Assembly (NCBI RefSeq): GCF_031454155.1
Contig: NZ_JAVDQG010000001.1
Location: 186,001-250,000, forward strand
Length of the DNA: 64,000 nt
Direction of reading: 5' to 3'
Source of the DNA: Desmospora profundinema
GTDB lineage: Bacteria > Bacillota > Bacilli > Thermoactinomycetales > DSM-45169
Of the stretch, positions 26,056 through 34,453 are shown in pieces (the first letter of the stretch is position 1; every line of letters starts with the position of its first letter). The notes beneath the pieces were generated by a model. The model saw nothing but the letters and a program-made list of their open reading frames with translations. It searched no databases and was not told the DNA's origin. A program made the translations under genes and the position numbers.

Positions 26056-27033
26056 ATGAACAGAATGAGTGGTTGGTTAATAATAATGTTACTAATTCTC
26101 ACGTCATGTTCATCCAGCGATATTGAGATAAAAAGAGGTTTGATCGGAATAATATATACAGATGCATTGAAGGATGATAGTGAGTTTGTAACTTTTGATA
26201 AAAACGGAAATGAATATTCAAATGCCCGATTGAAAGAGATGGGCATTTTCGAAATAGAACAAAATGAAGCTGGCGACATCATTCTTCCAGTTCAATTTGG
26301 CGATTCGGTCATAAATATCAATTCTTCGGGGAAGATTACTTCTAATAAAACGTTAGAGTTTCCCCTTTTTGTTCGTGAAGAAAATGGACTTAGGATATCT
26401 ACATATAATACTCACCTGGATTATGGTACACTTGAAATCGTAAACGGAAAACAATCAAAGCAAATTAAACTGGACGGCTTTTTGCGTATTGCAACATCTG
26501 ATTCAAACAATATTTATGTATTCGCTACAATCATTGATAAGGCACAACCTGTTTTTTATGTGATTGACAGAAAAAACAATGAATTAGATAAGCAGATCCC
26601 ACTAAAAATCGATCTGGCTAACGATTTAAAACTCATTGAAAATACATTATTAATTGGTTCCACTGATGATCAAAACAAAATCGCTATGGTTAATACTAAG
26701 AACTGGAAAGTGGAATATTTGGAACTCCCTTTCGATAAACCGGAATACTTCATAGAAGAAACGGATACAATTGTTGTGACTCACCAAAATCAAAAAAATG
26801 TAAGTATTCTTAATAAGGATACATTAGATCTACAAACTACCAAGAAAATCAAATTCCCCGTTTTTAAAGTTGATAGCGATGAGAACCATTATTACTTTTT
26901 GACGCAGAGAGACAACAAAGACAGTGCTGGGGTGGTTTGTGTTTATGATAAAAGCAATTGGGAGTTGGTCGATACAATTACACTACCTGTGAAAAGAAAT
27001 ACTCTTGTTCAAGATATAAAAATCATCCAATAA
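26056..27033 (+). CDS. Lipoprotein, probable beta-propeller
   Basis: The 325-residue protein begins with a lipoprotein signal: a hydrophobic LIIMLLIL core, then the lipobox LTSC, with Cys18 as the expected lipid anchor. The rest is beta-rich with recurring strand-turn segments that mention values and constants (for example KNNELDKQIPLKIDLANDL, TKNWKVEYLELP, KSNWELVDTITLPV), a pattern like a WD40/YVTN-type propeller. I do not recognise a family. It should sit on the outer face of the membrane. AT-rich like its neighbours, it forms an operon with the small membrane protein downstream. Confidence 0.7.
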   Translation: MNRMSGWLIIMLLILTSCSSSDIEIKRGLIGIIYTDALKDDSEFVTFDKNGNEYSNARLKEMGIFEIEQNEAGDIILPVQFGDSVININSSGKITSNKTLEFPLFVREENGLRISTYNTHLDYGTLEIVNGKQSKQIKLDGFLRIATSDSNNIYVFATIIDKAQPVFYVIDRKNNELDKQIPLKIDLANDLKLIENTLLIGSTDDQNKIAMVNTKNWKVEYLELPFDKPEYFIEETDTIVVTHQNQKNVSILNKDTLDLQTTKKIKFPVFKVDSDENHYYFLTQRDNKDSAGVVCVYDKSNWELVDTITLPVKRNTLVQDIKIIQ

Positions 27034-27046
27034 TAGAGGTGAAACA

Positions 27047-27304
27047 ATGCAAAGCATATTCATCGTGTTGTTTTTAGTAAATCCTACTTTGGCGATAATC
27101 TCTGGAATATTCATGGCTAGAATGACCTCCAACCATACGATATTAATTATATCATCGCTTATTGTAGTCGCTGTTTGCTTTTTCATCTCTTGGGTCTTTG
27201 GAATCGATTCCGTTGAGATTACAAGTTTCTACGTCGTATATGTTTGCCTGCACATTGCGTTTTACTTCATTACCTATTTACTTAAAAGAACCGGACAGGG
27301 GTAA
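27047..27304 (+). CDS. Small membrane protein, three predicted helices
   Basis: The 85-residue product is nearly all hydrophobic: IFIVLFLVNPTLAIISGIFMA, ILIISSLIVVAVCFFISWVF and FYVVYVCLHIAFYFITYLL are three clear membrane spans. It follows the lipoprotein gene by 13 bases with an AGAGGTGA ribosome site, so the two are co-transcribed. I cannot assign a function. Confidence 0.7.
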   Translation: MQSIFIVLFLVNPTLAIISGIFMARMTSNHTILIISSLIVVAVCFFISWVFGIDSVEITSFYVVYVCLHIAFYFITYLLKRTGQG

Positions 27305-27331
27305 GTATACAACCCTGTCCGGTTCTTTTAA
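27286..27331 (+). terminator. Terminator closing the AT-rich insert
   Basis: AAGAACCGGACAGGG and CCCTGTCCGGTTCTT pair perfectly around 11 bases and end in TTTTA. The arm core CCGGACAGG also appears in the terminator at 2691-2733. Confidence 0.93.
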
Positions 27332-27539
27332 CATCGCTTCCCCATTTTTCCGATTGCTCATCATTTTCCACAAGTTGAATAATGGAACTGTCTTGAGGAG
27401 TGTATCGAACTTTTTCTGTGTGATGTATGAAGCCTATTTTTCACGTTTTTTCCGGGAAACCTCCTCGTCCCGGATGTTCCTTTCTGGTAGACTCGTATAG
27501 AGGAAAACGAGAGACAGAGGAATGGGTTGGGGTGATGGT

Positions 27540-30500
27540 ATGTCGATGACAGCGATCCAGCGGGAGCGCTGGGAAGCGGTAATGAAGCGGGCGGAGCTGT
27601 CTGATGAATTGGCTACATATTTTAAAGATGCTTCGATTGAAAAGGTAAAAGTGAGCCGGAAGCAAAAGACGTGGTCTTTTTATCTCCGGCTTTACGCCCC
27701 TGTTCCTCCCAACGTGTTGCTCGCCATGCAGGAGCGGGTGGCAGATGCGTTCCGCCCGATGGTAAATGTCCAGTTTGTGGTCCGTTATGAGCAGGCGGAT
27801 TTGGCGCAGTTGATGGAAATGTATTGGCACTGGATCCGGAAGAAAGTGGCGGAAAACCTGTCTCCTTCAGCGGCGGGCTGGCTTACCCGTGCCCAGTGGA
27901 ACATGGAGGGATCGTCTCTCACCCTCTCCTTTCCCAGTCAAATGATGACTCAGATGGCGGTGGCCAAGCAACTGGACCAGGTGGTTTCCTCCTTATTTCA
28001 AGAAGTGTCCGGAACACGGATTCAGGTGAAGCTGCAGGTGGATGCCTCTTCGGCTGCACAGGAACAATTCCGGGAGCAACGGGAAGAGGAAGAGAAGAAA
28101 TTGGTTCAGGAAGCCATGGTCTCTCTCGAGGAATCGGCTCCTCCTTCGGTAGATGGAGGAGCGGATGCGGAGGGGCCGATTGCCATCGGGTATGACTTTA
28201 GAGACGAACCCATCTTGATCAAAGAGATTACCGATGAAGAACGGCGTGTCTGCATCAAGGGAAAGGTGTTTAAAGCCGAGGTGAGGGAGCTTCGGAGCGG
28301 ACGGACGCTTCTTACGTTCAACGTGACCGATTACAGCGACTCGATTGCGGTGAAAGTGTTCGCCCGCGACAAAGAGGACGCCGCTGTCCTGTCCCGGCTG
28401 AAAGACGGCATGTGGGTAACGCTCAGGGGTTCGGTTCAATATGACACGTTTGCCCGGGATTTAGTGGTGATGGCCAACGATATCCGCGAGGTGGAACCCT
28501 ACCGGCGGATGGACACCGCTGCCGAAAAGCGGGTAGAATTACACCTTCACACGGCGATGAGTGCCATGGATGGGGTATATGATCCGGCAGAGATGGTGAA
28601 GCGGGCGGCGGAATGGGGCCACCCCGCTGTGGCGATTACGGATCATGGGGTTCTCCAGGCGTATCCGGATGCGTTTTCTGCCGGCAAAAAACACGGGATC
28701 AAGATCCTTTATGGTTTGGAAGCGTTTGTGGTGGATGACGGTGTTTCCGTGGTGATGAACGAGGAAGAGCGGGTGTTAAAAGAGGATACCTATGTCGTTT
28801 TTGATGTGGAGACGACGGGTTTGTCGGCGGTGCACGACGTCATTATCGAACTGGCTGCCGTCAAAGTGAACAACGGAGAAATCGTCGACCGCTTTGAAGC
28901 TTTTGTCAATCCCCACCGGCCGCTGTCGGCCACCATCACGGAGCTGACCAGCATCACCGATGACATGGTGAAGGATGCACCGGACCTGGATGAGGTACTG
29001 CCCCGGTTTTTGGACTTTATCACCGGTACGGTGCTGGTGGCGCACAACGCCCGCTTCGATATGGGATTTTTGCAGGCGGGATCCAAAAAGATCGGTCGTG
29101 AACCGGTGGCCAATCCCGTGATCGACACGTTGGAACTGGGGCGTCTTCTCTATCCGCGGCTGAAAAATCATCGCCTTAACACGTTGTGCAAGCAATTTGA
29201 CATCGATCTGACCCAGCATCATCGTGCCATCTATGATGCAGAAGCAACGGGTTATCTCCTGTGGAAGATGCTGGAGGACTGTATCGAACGCGGGTTGGAG
29301 CACTTGGATCGATTAAATGAGTTGACCGGGGAACGGGACGTCTCCCGTCTGCGGCCTTTCCATGCGATTGTCCTGGTAGAGAACTACACCGGGCTGAAAA
29401 ACTTATATAAAATGGTTTCCGAATCGCACCTGAACTACTTTCACCGCACGCCTCGCATTCCCCGCAGTCTCCTGCAGAAATACCGGGAGGGACTGATCGT
29501 CGGGTCCGGCTGTGAAAAGGGGGAGCTGTTTGAGGCGGCATTGCAGAAGTCTCCGGAAGAAGTAGAGGAAATCGCTCAATTTTACGATTATCTGGAGATT
29601 CAGCCGGTGGAAGTCAACCGGCATCTGGTTATCAAGGAACTGATAGATAGTGAGGAGCGTTTGCGGGAGGCCAATCGGCTGCTGGTGAGGATTGGGGAAA
29701 AGCTGGGCAAGCCGGTGGTGGCTACCGCTAATGCCCATTATTTAGATGAGTGGGATGCCCACTTTCGGGATATCCTGGCGTTCAACCAAACAGGGGGGTT
29801 CCGCAACAGCGGGCCGCTCTCCCCGGTTCACTTCCGAACGACGGATGAAATGTTGGAGGAGTTTTCTTACCTGGGTGAGAAAAAAGCCTTTGAAGTAGTG
29901 GTCACCAATCCGCGCGCCATCGCTGATCGCGTGGAGGAGTTAAAACCGTTCCCCGACGATCTCCACACCCCGATTATTGAAGGGGCCGAGGAGGAGCTGC
30001 GCCAGATCTGTTATGATACGGCCCGGTCCACCTATGGCGATCCCCTGCCATCGATTGTGGAGGAACGATTGGAAAAAGAGCTGGGCAGTATCATTAAACA
30101 CGGGTTTGCCGTCATTTATCTCATCTCTCAGAAGCTGGTGGTCAAATCACTGGAAGACGGTTATTTGGTGGGTTCCCGTGGCTCTGTCGGCTCCTCGTTT
30201 GTGGCCACCATGAGCCATATTACCGAGGTAAACCCGCTTCCGCCCCATTATGTTTGTCCTTCCTGCAAACAGAGTGAATTTATTACGGACGGGACGGTGG
30301 CTTCCGGGTTTGACCTTCCCGACAAAGCGTGTCCGGAGTGCGGCACTTCCATGAAGAAGGACGGACACGATATTCCCTTTGAAACCTTTCTCGGGTTTAA
30401 GGGGGACAAAGTGCCCGATATCGATCTTAACTTTTCCGGGGAGTATCAGCCCCAGGCCCACAAATACACGGAAGAGCTGTTCGGTAAAGAGTATGTATAC

Positions 30501-31835
30501 CGGGCGGGTACCATCTCCACCGTTGCACAGAAGACGGCATTCGGCTATGTCAAGAAGTATGAGGAAGAGAAGCAATTTCAGTGGCGCAGCGCCGAGATCG
30601 ATCGGATGGTGGAAGGGTGCAGCGGAGTCAAACGTACCACCGGGCAGCATCCGGGAGGGCAAATGGTGATCCCGCAAAATATGGAAGTGTTCGATTTTAC
30701 TCCAATCCAACGGCCCGCCGACGATGTCAAATCGGAAACGATCACCACTCATTTTGATTACCACGCCATCAGCGGCCGATTGTTGAAACTGGATATTCTG
30801 GGCCATGATGATCCGACGGTGATTCGGATGTTGCAGGACTTGACCGGAGTGGATCCACAAACCATCCCGGTGGACGACCCTGAGGTGATGAAGCTCTTCT
30901 CCAGTACGGAATCGTTAGGCGTCACCCCGGAGGAAATTGGGACGGTGACAGGCACCTTGGGGATTCCCGAGTTCGGGACGCGGTTTGTCCGCCAGATGCT
31001 GGAGGACACCAAGCCGACCACTTTTGGTGAGTTGGTGCGGATTTCCGGATTGTCCCACGGCACCGATGTGTGGCTCAACAACGCTCAAGATCTCGTCCGC
31101 AAAGGGACTGCGGTATTGGCTGAGGTGATTTCCACCCGCGACGATATTATGGTTTATCTGATCTACAAGGGCATGGATCCCTCCATCGCCTTTAAATTGA
31201 TGGAAAAGGTGCGGAAAGGAAAAGGATTGACGGAGGAAGAGGCGGAGTTGATGCGCAAGCACGATGTGCCCCAGTGGTATATCGACTCCTGCCGGAAGAT
31301 CAAATACATGTTCCCGAAAGCCCATGCGGTCGCTTATGTGTTGATGGCGGTACGGATCGCTTGGTTCAAGGTGTATCACCCCATCGAATATTACGCCACT
31401 TATTTCACTGTGCGGGCCGATGACTTTGATGTGGAGTTGGTGTTGAAGGGGAAAGATGCGGTAAGGAAGGCGATTGCTGAGATTGAGGAGAAAGGGGTGA
31501 CGGCCAGCCCCAAAGAAAAAGGGCTGTTGACCGTGTTGGAGTCGGTGCGGGAGATGTTGGCACGGGGATTGACATTCCAACGAGTCGATTTGTACCGATC
31601 TGACGCCACCCACTTTAAAGTGGACGGAAACTCCCTGATTCCCCCGTTTTCATCTGTTTCCGGAGTCGGGACCAACGCTGCCAAAAACATTGTGGCCGCC
31701 CGCAAAGACGGTGAATTTCTCTCGATTGAAGACTTAACAAAGCGGGCACGGGTCACGAGTGCCGTCGTGGAAGTGCTGAAGCGGCTGGGCTGTTTGGAGA
31801 ATATGCCGGAAAGCAATCAACTGTCCCTTTTCTAA
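27540..31835 (+). CDS. polC: DNA polymerase III alpha subunit, PolC type
   Basis: The 1431-residue replicative polymerase is specific to low-GC Gram-positives. In order: an N-terminal domain (1-220), an OB-fold domain (about 230-325), a split PHP domain opening at EKRVELHLHTAMSAMD, and an inserted DEDD proofreading exonuclease (TYVVFDVETTGLSAVHD). The polymerase core follows with a zinc-finger region (CPSCKQ, CPECGTSM), DIDLNFSGEYQ and GCSGVKRTTGQHPGG. ATG 27540 is chosen because GGGGTGA precedes it at good spacing. It normally follows proS directly. Confidence 0.98.
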   Translation: MSMTAIQRERWEAVMKRAELSDELATYFKDASIEKVKVSRKQKTWSFYLRLYAPVPPNVLLAMQERVADAFRPMVNVQFVVRYEQADLAQLMEMYWHWIRKKVAENLSPSAAGWLTRAQWNMEGSSLTLSFPSQMMTQMAVAKQLDQVVSSLFQEVSGTRIQVKLQVDASSAAQEQFREQREEEEKKLVQEAMVSLEESAPPSVDGGADAEGPIAIGYDFRDEPILIKEITDEERRVCIKGKVFKAEVRELRSGRTLLTFNVTDYSDSIAVKVFARDKEDAAVLSRLKDGMWVTLRGSVQYDTFARDLVVMANDIREVEPYRRMDTAAEKRVELHLHTAMSAMDGVYDPAEMVKRAAEWGHPAVAITDHGVLQAYPDAFSAGKKHGIKILYGLEAFVVDDGVSVVMNEEERVLKEDTYVVFDVETTGLSAVHDVIIELAAVKVNNGEIVDRFEAFVNPHRPLSATITELTSITDDMVKDAPDLDEVLPRFLDFITGTVLVAHNARFDMGFLQAGSKKIGREPVANPVIDTLELGRLLYPRLKNHRLNTLCKQFDIDLTQHHRAIYDAEATGYLLWKMLEDCIERGLEHLDRLNELTGERDVSRLRPFHAIVLVENYTGLKNLYKMVSESHLNYFHRTPRIPRSLLQKYREGLIVGSGCEKGELFEAALQKSPEEVEEIAQFYDYLEIQPVEVNRHLVIKELIDSEERLREANRLLVRIGEKLGKPVVATANAHYLDEWDAHFRDILAFNQTGGFRNSGPLSPVHFRTTDEMLEEFSYLGEKKAFEVVVTNPRAIADRVEELKPFPDDLHTPIIEGAEEELRQICYDTARSTYGDPLPSIVEERLEKELGSIIKHGFAVIYLISQKLVVKSLEDGYLVGSRGSVGSSFVATMSHITEVNPLPPHYVCPSCKQSEFITDGTVASGFDLPDKACPECGTSMKKDGHDIPFETFLGFKGDKVPDIDLNFSGEYQPQAHKYTEELFGKEYVYRAGTISTVAQKTAFGYVKKYEEEKQFQWRSAEIDRMVEGCSGVKRTTGQHPGGQMVIPQNMEVFDFTPIQRPADDVKSETITTHFDYHAISGRLLKLDILGHDDPTVIRMLQDLTGVDPQTIPVDDPEVMKLFSSTESLGVTPEEIGTVTGTLGIPEFGTRFVRQMLEDTKPTTFGELVRISGLSHGTDVWLNNAQDLVRKGTAVLAEVISTRDDIMVYLIYKGMDPSIAFKLMEKVRKGKGLTEEEAELMRKHDVPQWYIDSCRKIKYMFPKAHAVAYVLMAVRIAWFKVYHPIEYYATYFTVRADDFDVELVLKGKDAVRKAIAEIEEKGVTASPKEKGLLTVLESVREMLARGLTFQRVDLYRSDATHFKVDGNSLIPPFSSVSGVGTNAAKNIVAARKDGEFLSIEDLTKRARVTSAVVEVLKRLGCLENMPESNQLSLF

Positions 31836-32056
31836 CGGATAAACTTGATTTGTAAATTTTGCGGCGGTGTGACGGTTGTGTTATGATGGCAAATGGGAAT
31901 ACTCTCCACTTCCTACGTTTAAATCGTGGGGAAAATGTTGTAAACTGATTCTGAACGGGCTGCTCGGGAACGAAGTACCGTTTAAAAGGCTCCATCGATG
32001 TTGCGTACCGTTCCGCAAACGCATCGGTGGTCACGGGGACGCGCCGCATGATGGCG

Positions 32057-32138
32057 TTGTCGTTCACAATCTTTTTGGCTATACTAATGGAGAATGTCCG
32101 GCCGAAAAGAGTGGGTTTCTGCCCACTCTTTCCCTTTG
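32057..32138 (+). promoter_or_regulatory. Promoter and attenuator-like leader of the rimP-nusA-infB operon
   Basis: TTGTCG (32057-32062) and TATACT (32080-32085) are 17 bases apart, giving a start near 32092. The transcript soon folds AAAGAGTGGG / CCCACTCTTT (32106-32131), a perfect 10-bp stem followed by CCCTTTG, an interrupted U-tract. Such terminators depend on NusA in B. subtilis, where NusA represses its own operon by leader termination. The same control is inferred here. The rest of 31836-32184 holds no gene. Confidence 0.65.
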
Positions 32139-32184
32139 TATCCAGATAGTTGTGGGGCATCCCCCATTAAAGGAGGGACACGCA

Positions 32185-32646
32185 TTGAGTCGCAAGGTAC
32201 TTGAGGCTGTGGAAGAACTGGCAGATCCAATTTTGAAAGAAGAAGGATTGGAATTGTATGACACGGAATTCACAAAGGAAGGGAAGAGTTGGTTCCTTCG
32301 TGTGTATATCGACCGACCGGAAGGTAAAGTGGACCTGGACGACTGCAGCCGGGTGAGTGAGCGGCTCAGTGCAGAATTGGACCGGTCGGATCCGATCAAG
32401 GGCGGTTATTATTTGGAGGTCTCTTCCCCGGGGGCGGAACGCCCATTGAAAAAGGACAGCCATTTTCAGCGCGCTGTCGGTGAACGCATTTTCCTGACCA
32501 CCTTTGAAGCCATTGACGGCCGTAAGAAATTTGAAGGGATTTTGGAAGCGTACACCAATGGACAGGTCACACTGGACCTGGACGGGGACCGGGTAGAAAT
32601 CCCCAGGGAAAAAGTGGCCAAAGCGCGACAAGTCCTTGTGCTTTAA
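32185..32646 (+). CDS. rimP: Ribosome maturation factor RimP
   Basis: The 153-residue protein assists 30S assembly at the S12/S19 stage. It has the family's N-terminal alpha-beta domain (LVEAV-like VLEAVEELADPILKEEGLELYDTEF, FLRVYIDRPEGKVDLDDC, EVSSPGAERPL) and a C-terminal SH3-like barrel. The start is TTG 32185, 6 bases behind AAAGGAGGG; the open frame runs further upstream through the leader but lacks a ribosome site there. It leads the nusA operon, as in other Bacillota. Confidence 0.95.
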   Translation: MSRKVLEAVEELADPILKEEGLELYDTEFTKEGKSWFLRVYIDRPEGKVDLDDCSRVSERLSAELDRSDPIKGGYYLEVSSPGAERPLKKDSHFQRAVGERIFLTTFEAIDGRKKFEGILEAYTNGQVTLDLDGDRVEIPREKVAKARQVLVL

Positions 32647-32661
32647 TCGAAGGGAGGAGAA

Positions 32662-33822
32662 ATGGCGATGAATGCTGAGTTCATCGACGCCCTAATCCAG
32701 TTGGAAAAAGAGAAGGGCATTCGTAAAGAGGTATTGATCGAGGCGATTGAAGCCGCCTTGATTTCGGGGTATAAGCGAAACTTCAATTCCGCTCAGAACG
32801 TAAGGGTGGATATCGACCGGGATTCAGGGAGAGTCCGCGTTTTCGCCCGGAAAACCGTGGTCGATGAGGTTCTCGACCCCCGATTGGAAATCTCTCAAGA
32901 TGCCGCCAGGGATATCAGCCCCTCTTACCAACTGGGGGATATCGTCGAAATAGAGGTGACTCCGGCTGATTTTGGAAGGATTGCAGCCCAGACGGCCAAA
33001 CAGGTGGTCACCCAGCGAATTCGCGAAGCGGAGCGGAGCATCATCTACGAAGAGTTTGTCGACCGCGAAGAGGATATTGTGACCGGTGTGGTACAACGGT
33101 CCGACAACCGTCATTATTATATTGACTTGGGTCGGGTGGAAGCGTTGTTGCCTCATGTGGAGACGATGCCGGGAGAGCGCTTTAAACACAATGATCGCGT
33201 CAAAGCGTATATCACCCGTGTCGAAAAGTCGACCAAAGGTCCTCAAGTATTCGTTTCCCGAACCCATCCGGGTTTACTGAAACGCCTATTTGAGTTGGAA
33301 GTTCCTGAAATATACGAAGGAATTGTAGAGATTCGTTCGGTTGCTCGGGAAGCGGGTTACCGTTCCAAGATCGCTGTTTCCAGCAGGGATGAACAGGTGG
33401 ATCCCGTGGGGGCATGTGTCGGCCATCGGGGCATGCGGGTACAAACGGTAGTCAATGAGCTGCGTGGTGAAAAGATCGATATCGTTCGCCATTCAGAAGA
33501 AGCGGTTGAGTTTGTCTCCAATGCTCTCAGTCCTTCCAAGGTGGTTAGTGTCGATATCCAGGAAGGTGAAAAAGTGGCCCGTGTAGTGGTACCGGATCAC
33601 CAGTTGTCTCTGGCGATCGGCAAAGAGGGTCAGAATGCCCGTCTCGCGGCCAAACTGACAGGTTGGAAAATTGATATCAAGAGTGAGTCGGAAGCGCTGA
33701 AAGCGGAGGAAGGACAGGCGGAGAAAGAGCTGGCGGATGTTTCTGCAGAACCGGAGTCGATGAACGAGGATGTCATCGAAACCGATCCGTTGGCAAACGA
33801 GCGTTCTGCCGATGAAAAATAA
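32662..33822 (+). CDS. nusA: Transcription termination/antitermination factor NusA
   Basis: The 386-residue RNA polymerase partner stimulates pausing and termination. It has the N-terminal polymerase-binding domain (EFIDALIQLEKEKGI, EAIEAALISGYKRNF), an S1 domain (about 135-200), and KH1 and KH2 domains with GACVGHRGMRVQTVVNELRGEKIDIV and IGKEGQNARLAAKLTGWKIDI. An acidic tail of about 35 residues ends it. GGGAGGAG lies just before ATG 32662; a second ATG two codons on is also possible. It may repress the operon through the leader hairpin. Confidence 0.97.
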   Translation: MAMNAEFIDALIQLEKEKGIRKEVLIEAIEAALISGYKRNFNSAQNVRVDIDRDSGRVRVFARKTVVDEVLDPRLEISQDAARDISPSYQLGDIVEIEVTPADFGRIAAQTAKQVVTQRIREAERSIIYEEFVDREEDIVTGVVQRSDNRHYYIDLGRVEALLPHVETMPGERFKHNDRVKAYITRVEKSTKGPQVFVSRTHPGLLKRLFELEVPEIYEGIVEIRSVAREAGYRSKIAVSSRDEQVDPVGACVGHRGMRVQTVVNELRGEKIDIVRHSEEAVEFVSNALSPSKVVSVDIQEGEKVARVVVPDHQLSLAIGKEGQNARLAAKLTGWKIDIKSESEALKAEEGQAEKELADVSAEPESMNEDVIETDPLANERSADEK

Positions 33823-33865
33823 CCAGTCCTGAGGTCTCCTGTGGGAATCTGGGGAGGTGGATGGG

Positions 33866-34144
33866 TTGAAAACGCGTAAAGTGCCCATGCGTAAATGTGT
33901 GGCATCCCAAGAGATGTTTCCGAAAAAAGAGCTGATTCGCGTGGTTCGTACACCGGAGGACGAAATCCTGATCGATCCGACAGGAAAGAAGTCCGGTCGT
34001 GGCGCCTACTTGTGTGCCAAACCGGAATACGTGGAATTGGCCCGGAAGAAAAAAGCACTGGACCGGGCGCTGAAGACGAAAGTAAGCGATGAAGTGTACC
34101 AGCGCTTGGAAGCGTATATGATGACGGGGGAGCTCGATGGGTGA
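33866..34144 (+). CDS. rnpM: RNase P modulator RnpM (YlxR)
   Basis: The 92-residue basic protein belongs to the YlxR family, recognised by RKVPMRKCVASQEMFPKKELIRVVR and DPTGKKSGRGAYLC with its conserved GRGAY loop. The B. subtilis protein has been shown to bind RNase P RNA and dampen its activity. TTG 33866 is the preferred start because it lies 8 bases after GGGGAGG; the GTG at 33857 is too close. The 3' end overlaps ylxQ by eight bases. Confidence 0.93.
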   Translation: MKTRKVPMRKCVASQEMFPKKELIRVVRTPEDEILIDPTGKKSGRGAYLCAKPEYVELARKKKALDRALKTKVSDEVYQRLEAYMMTGELDG

Positions 34145-34439
34145 TTGGTTGAATCTTCTTGGCTTGGCTATGCGGGCGGGAAAAGTGATCACAGGGGAAG
34201 AACCGGTACTGCGGGCCGTTAGAAGCGGTGGTGCCGCCTTGGTGATTCTCTCCGCTGATGCCGGCCCCAACACAAAAAAGAAAGTGTCCGATAAATGCGC
34301 ATCATACCGGATTCCCCTTATTCAGGTCGGAACGCGGCAAGAGTTGGGCCGTGCCCTGGGTAAAGCGGAACGGGTGGTGATTGCTGTCACCGACCCGGGT
34401 TTTTCCCGCGCGATTGGGAACCGGGTTTCCAGCCATTGA
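34137..34439 (+). CDS. ylxQ: L7Ae/L30e-family RNA-binding protein YlxQ
   Basis: The 100-residue protein matches the L7Ae/L30e/Gadd45 fold: [43 protein letters not shown], then [20 protein letters not shown]. Such proteins bind kink-turn RNA. YlxQ itself has no firmly known role. It overlaps rnpM upstream and the infB leader region downstream, inside the nusA-infB operon. Confidence 0.92.
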   Translation: MGDWLNLLGLAMRAGKVITGEEPVLRAVRSGGAALVILSADAGPNTKKKVSDKCASYRIPLIQVGTRQELGRALGKAERVVIAVTDPGFSRAIGNRVSSH

Positions 34440-34453
34440 CGGGGGTGAGCGAT

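Noticed and set aside
31876-32184. In-frame extension of rimP by about 100 codons upstream
   Set aside because: It crosses the predicted promoter and attenuator, has no ribosome site and is not part of the RimP family; the TTG at 32185 has a strong site.
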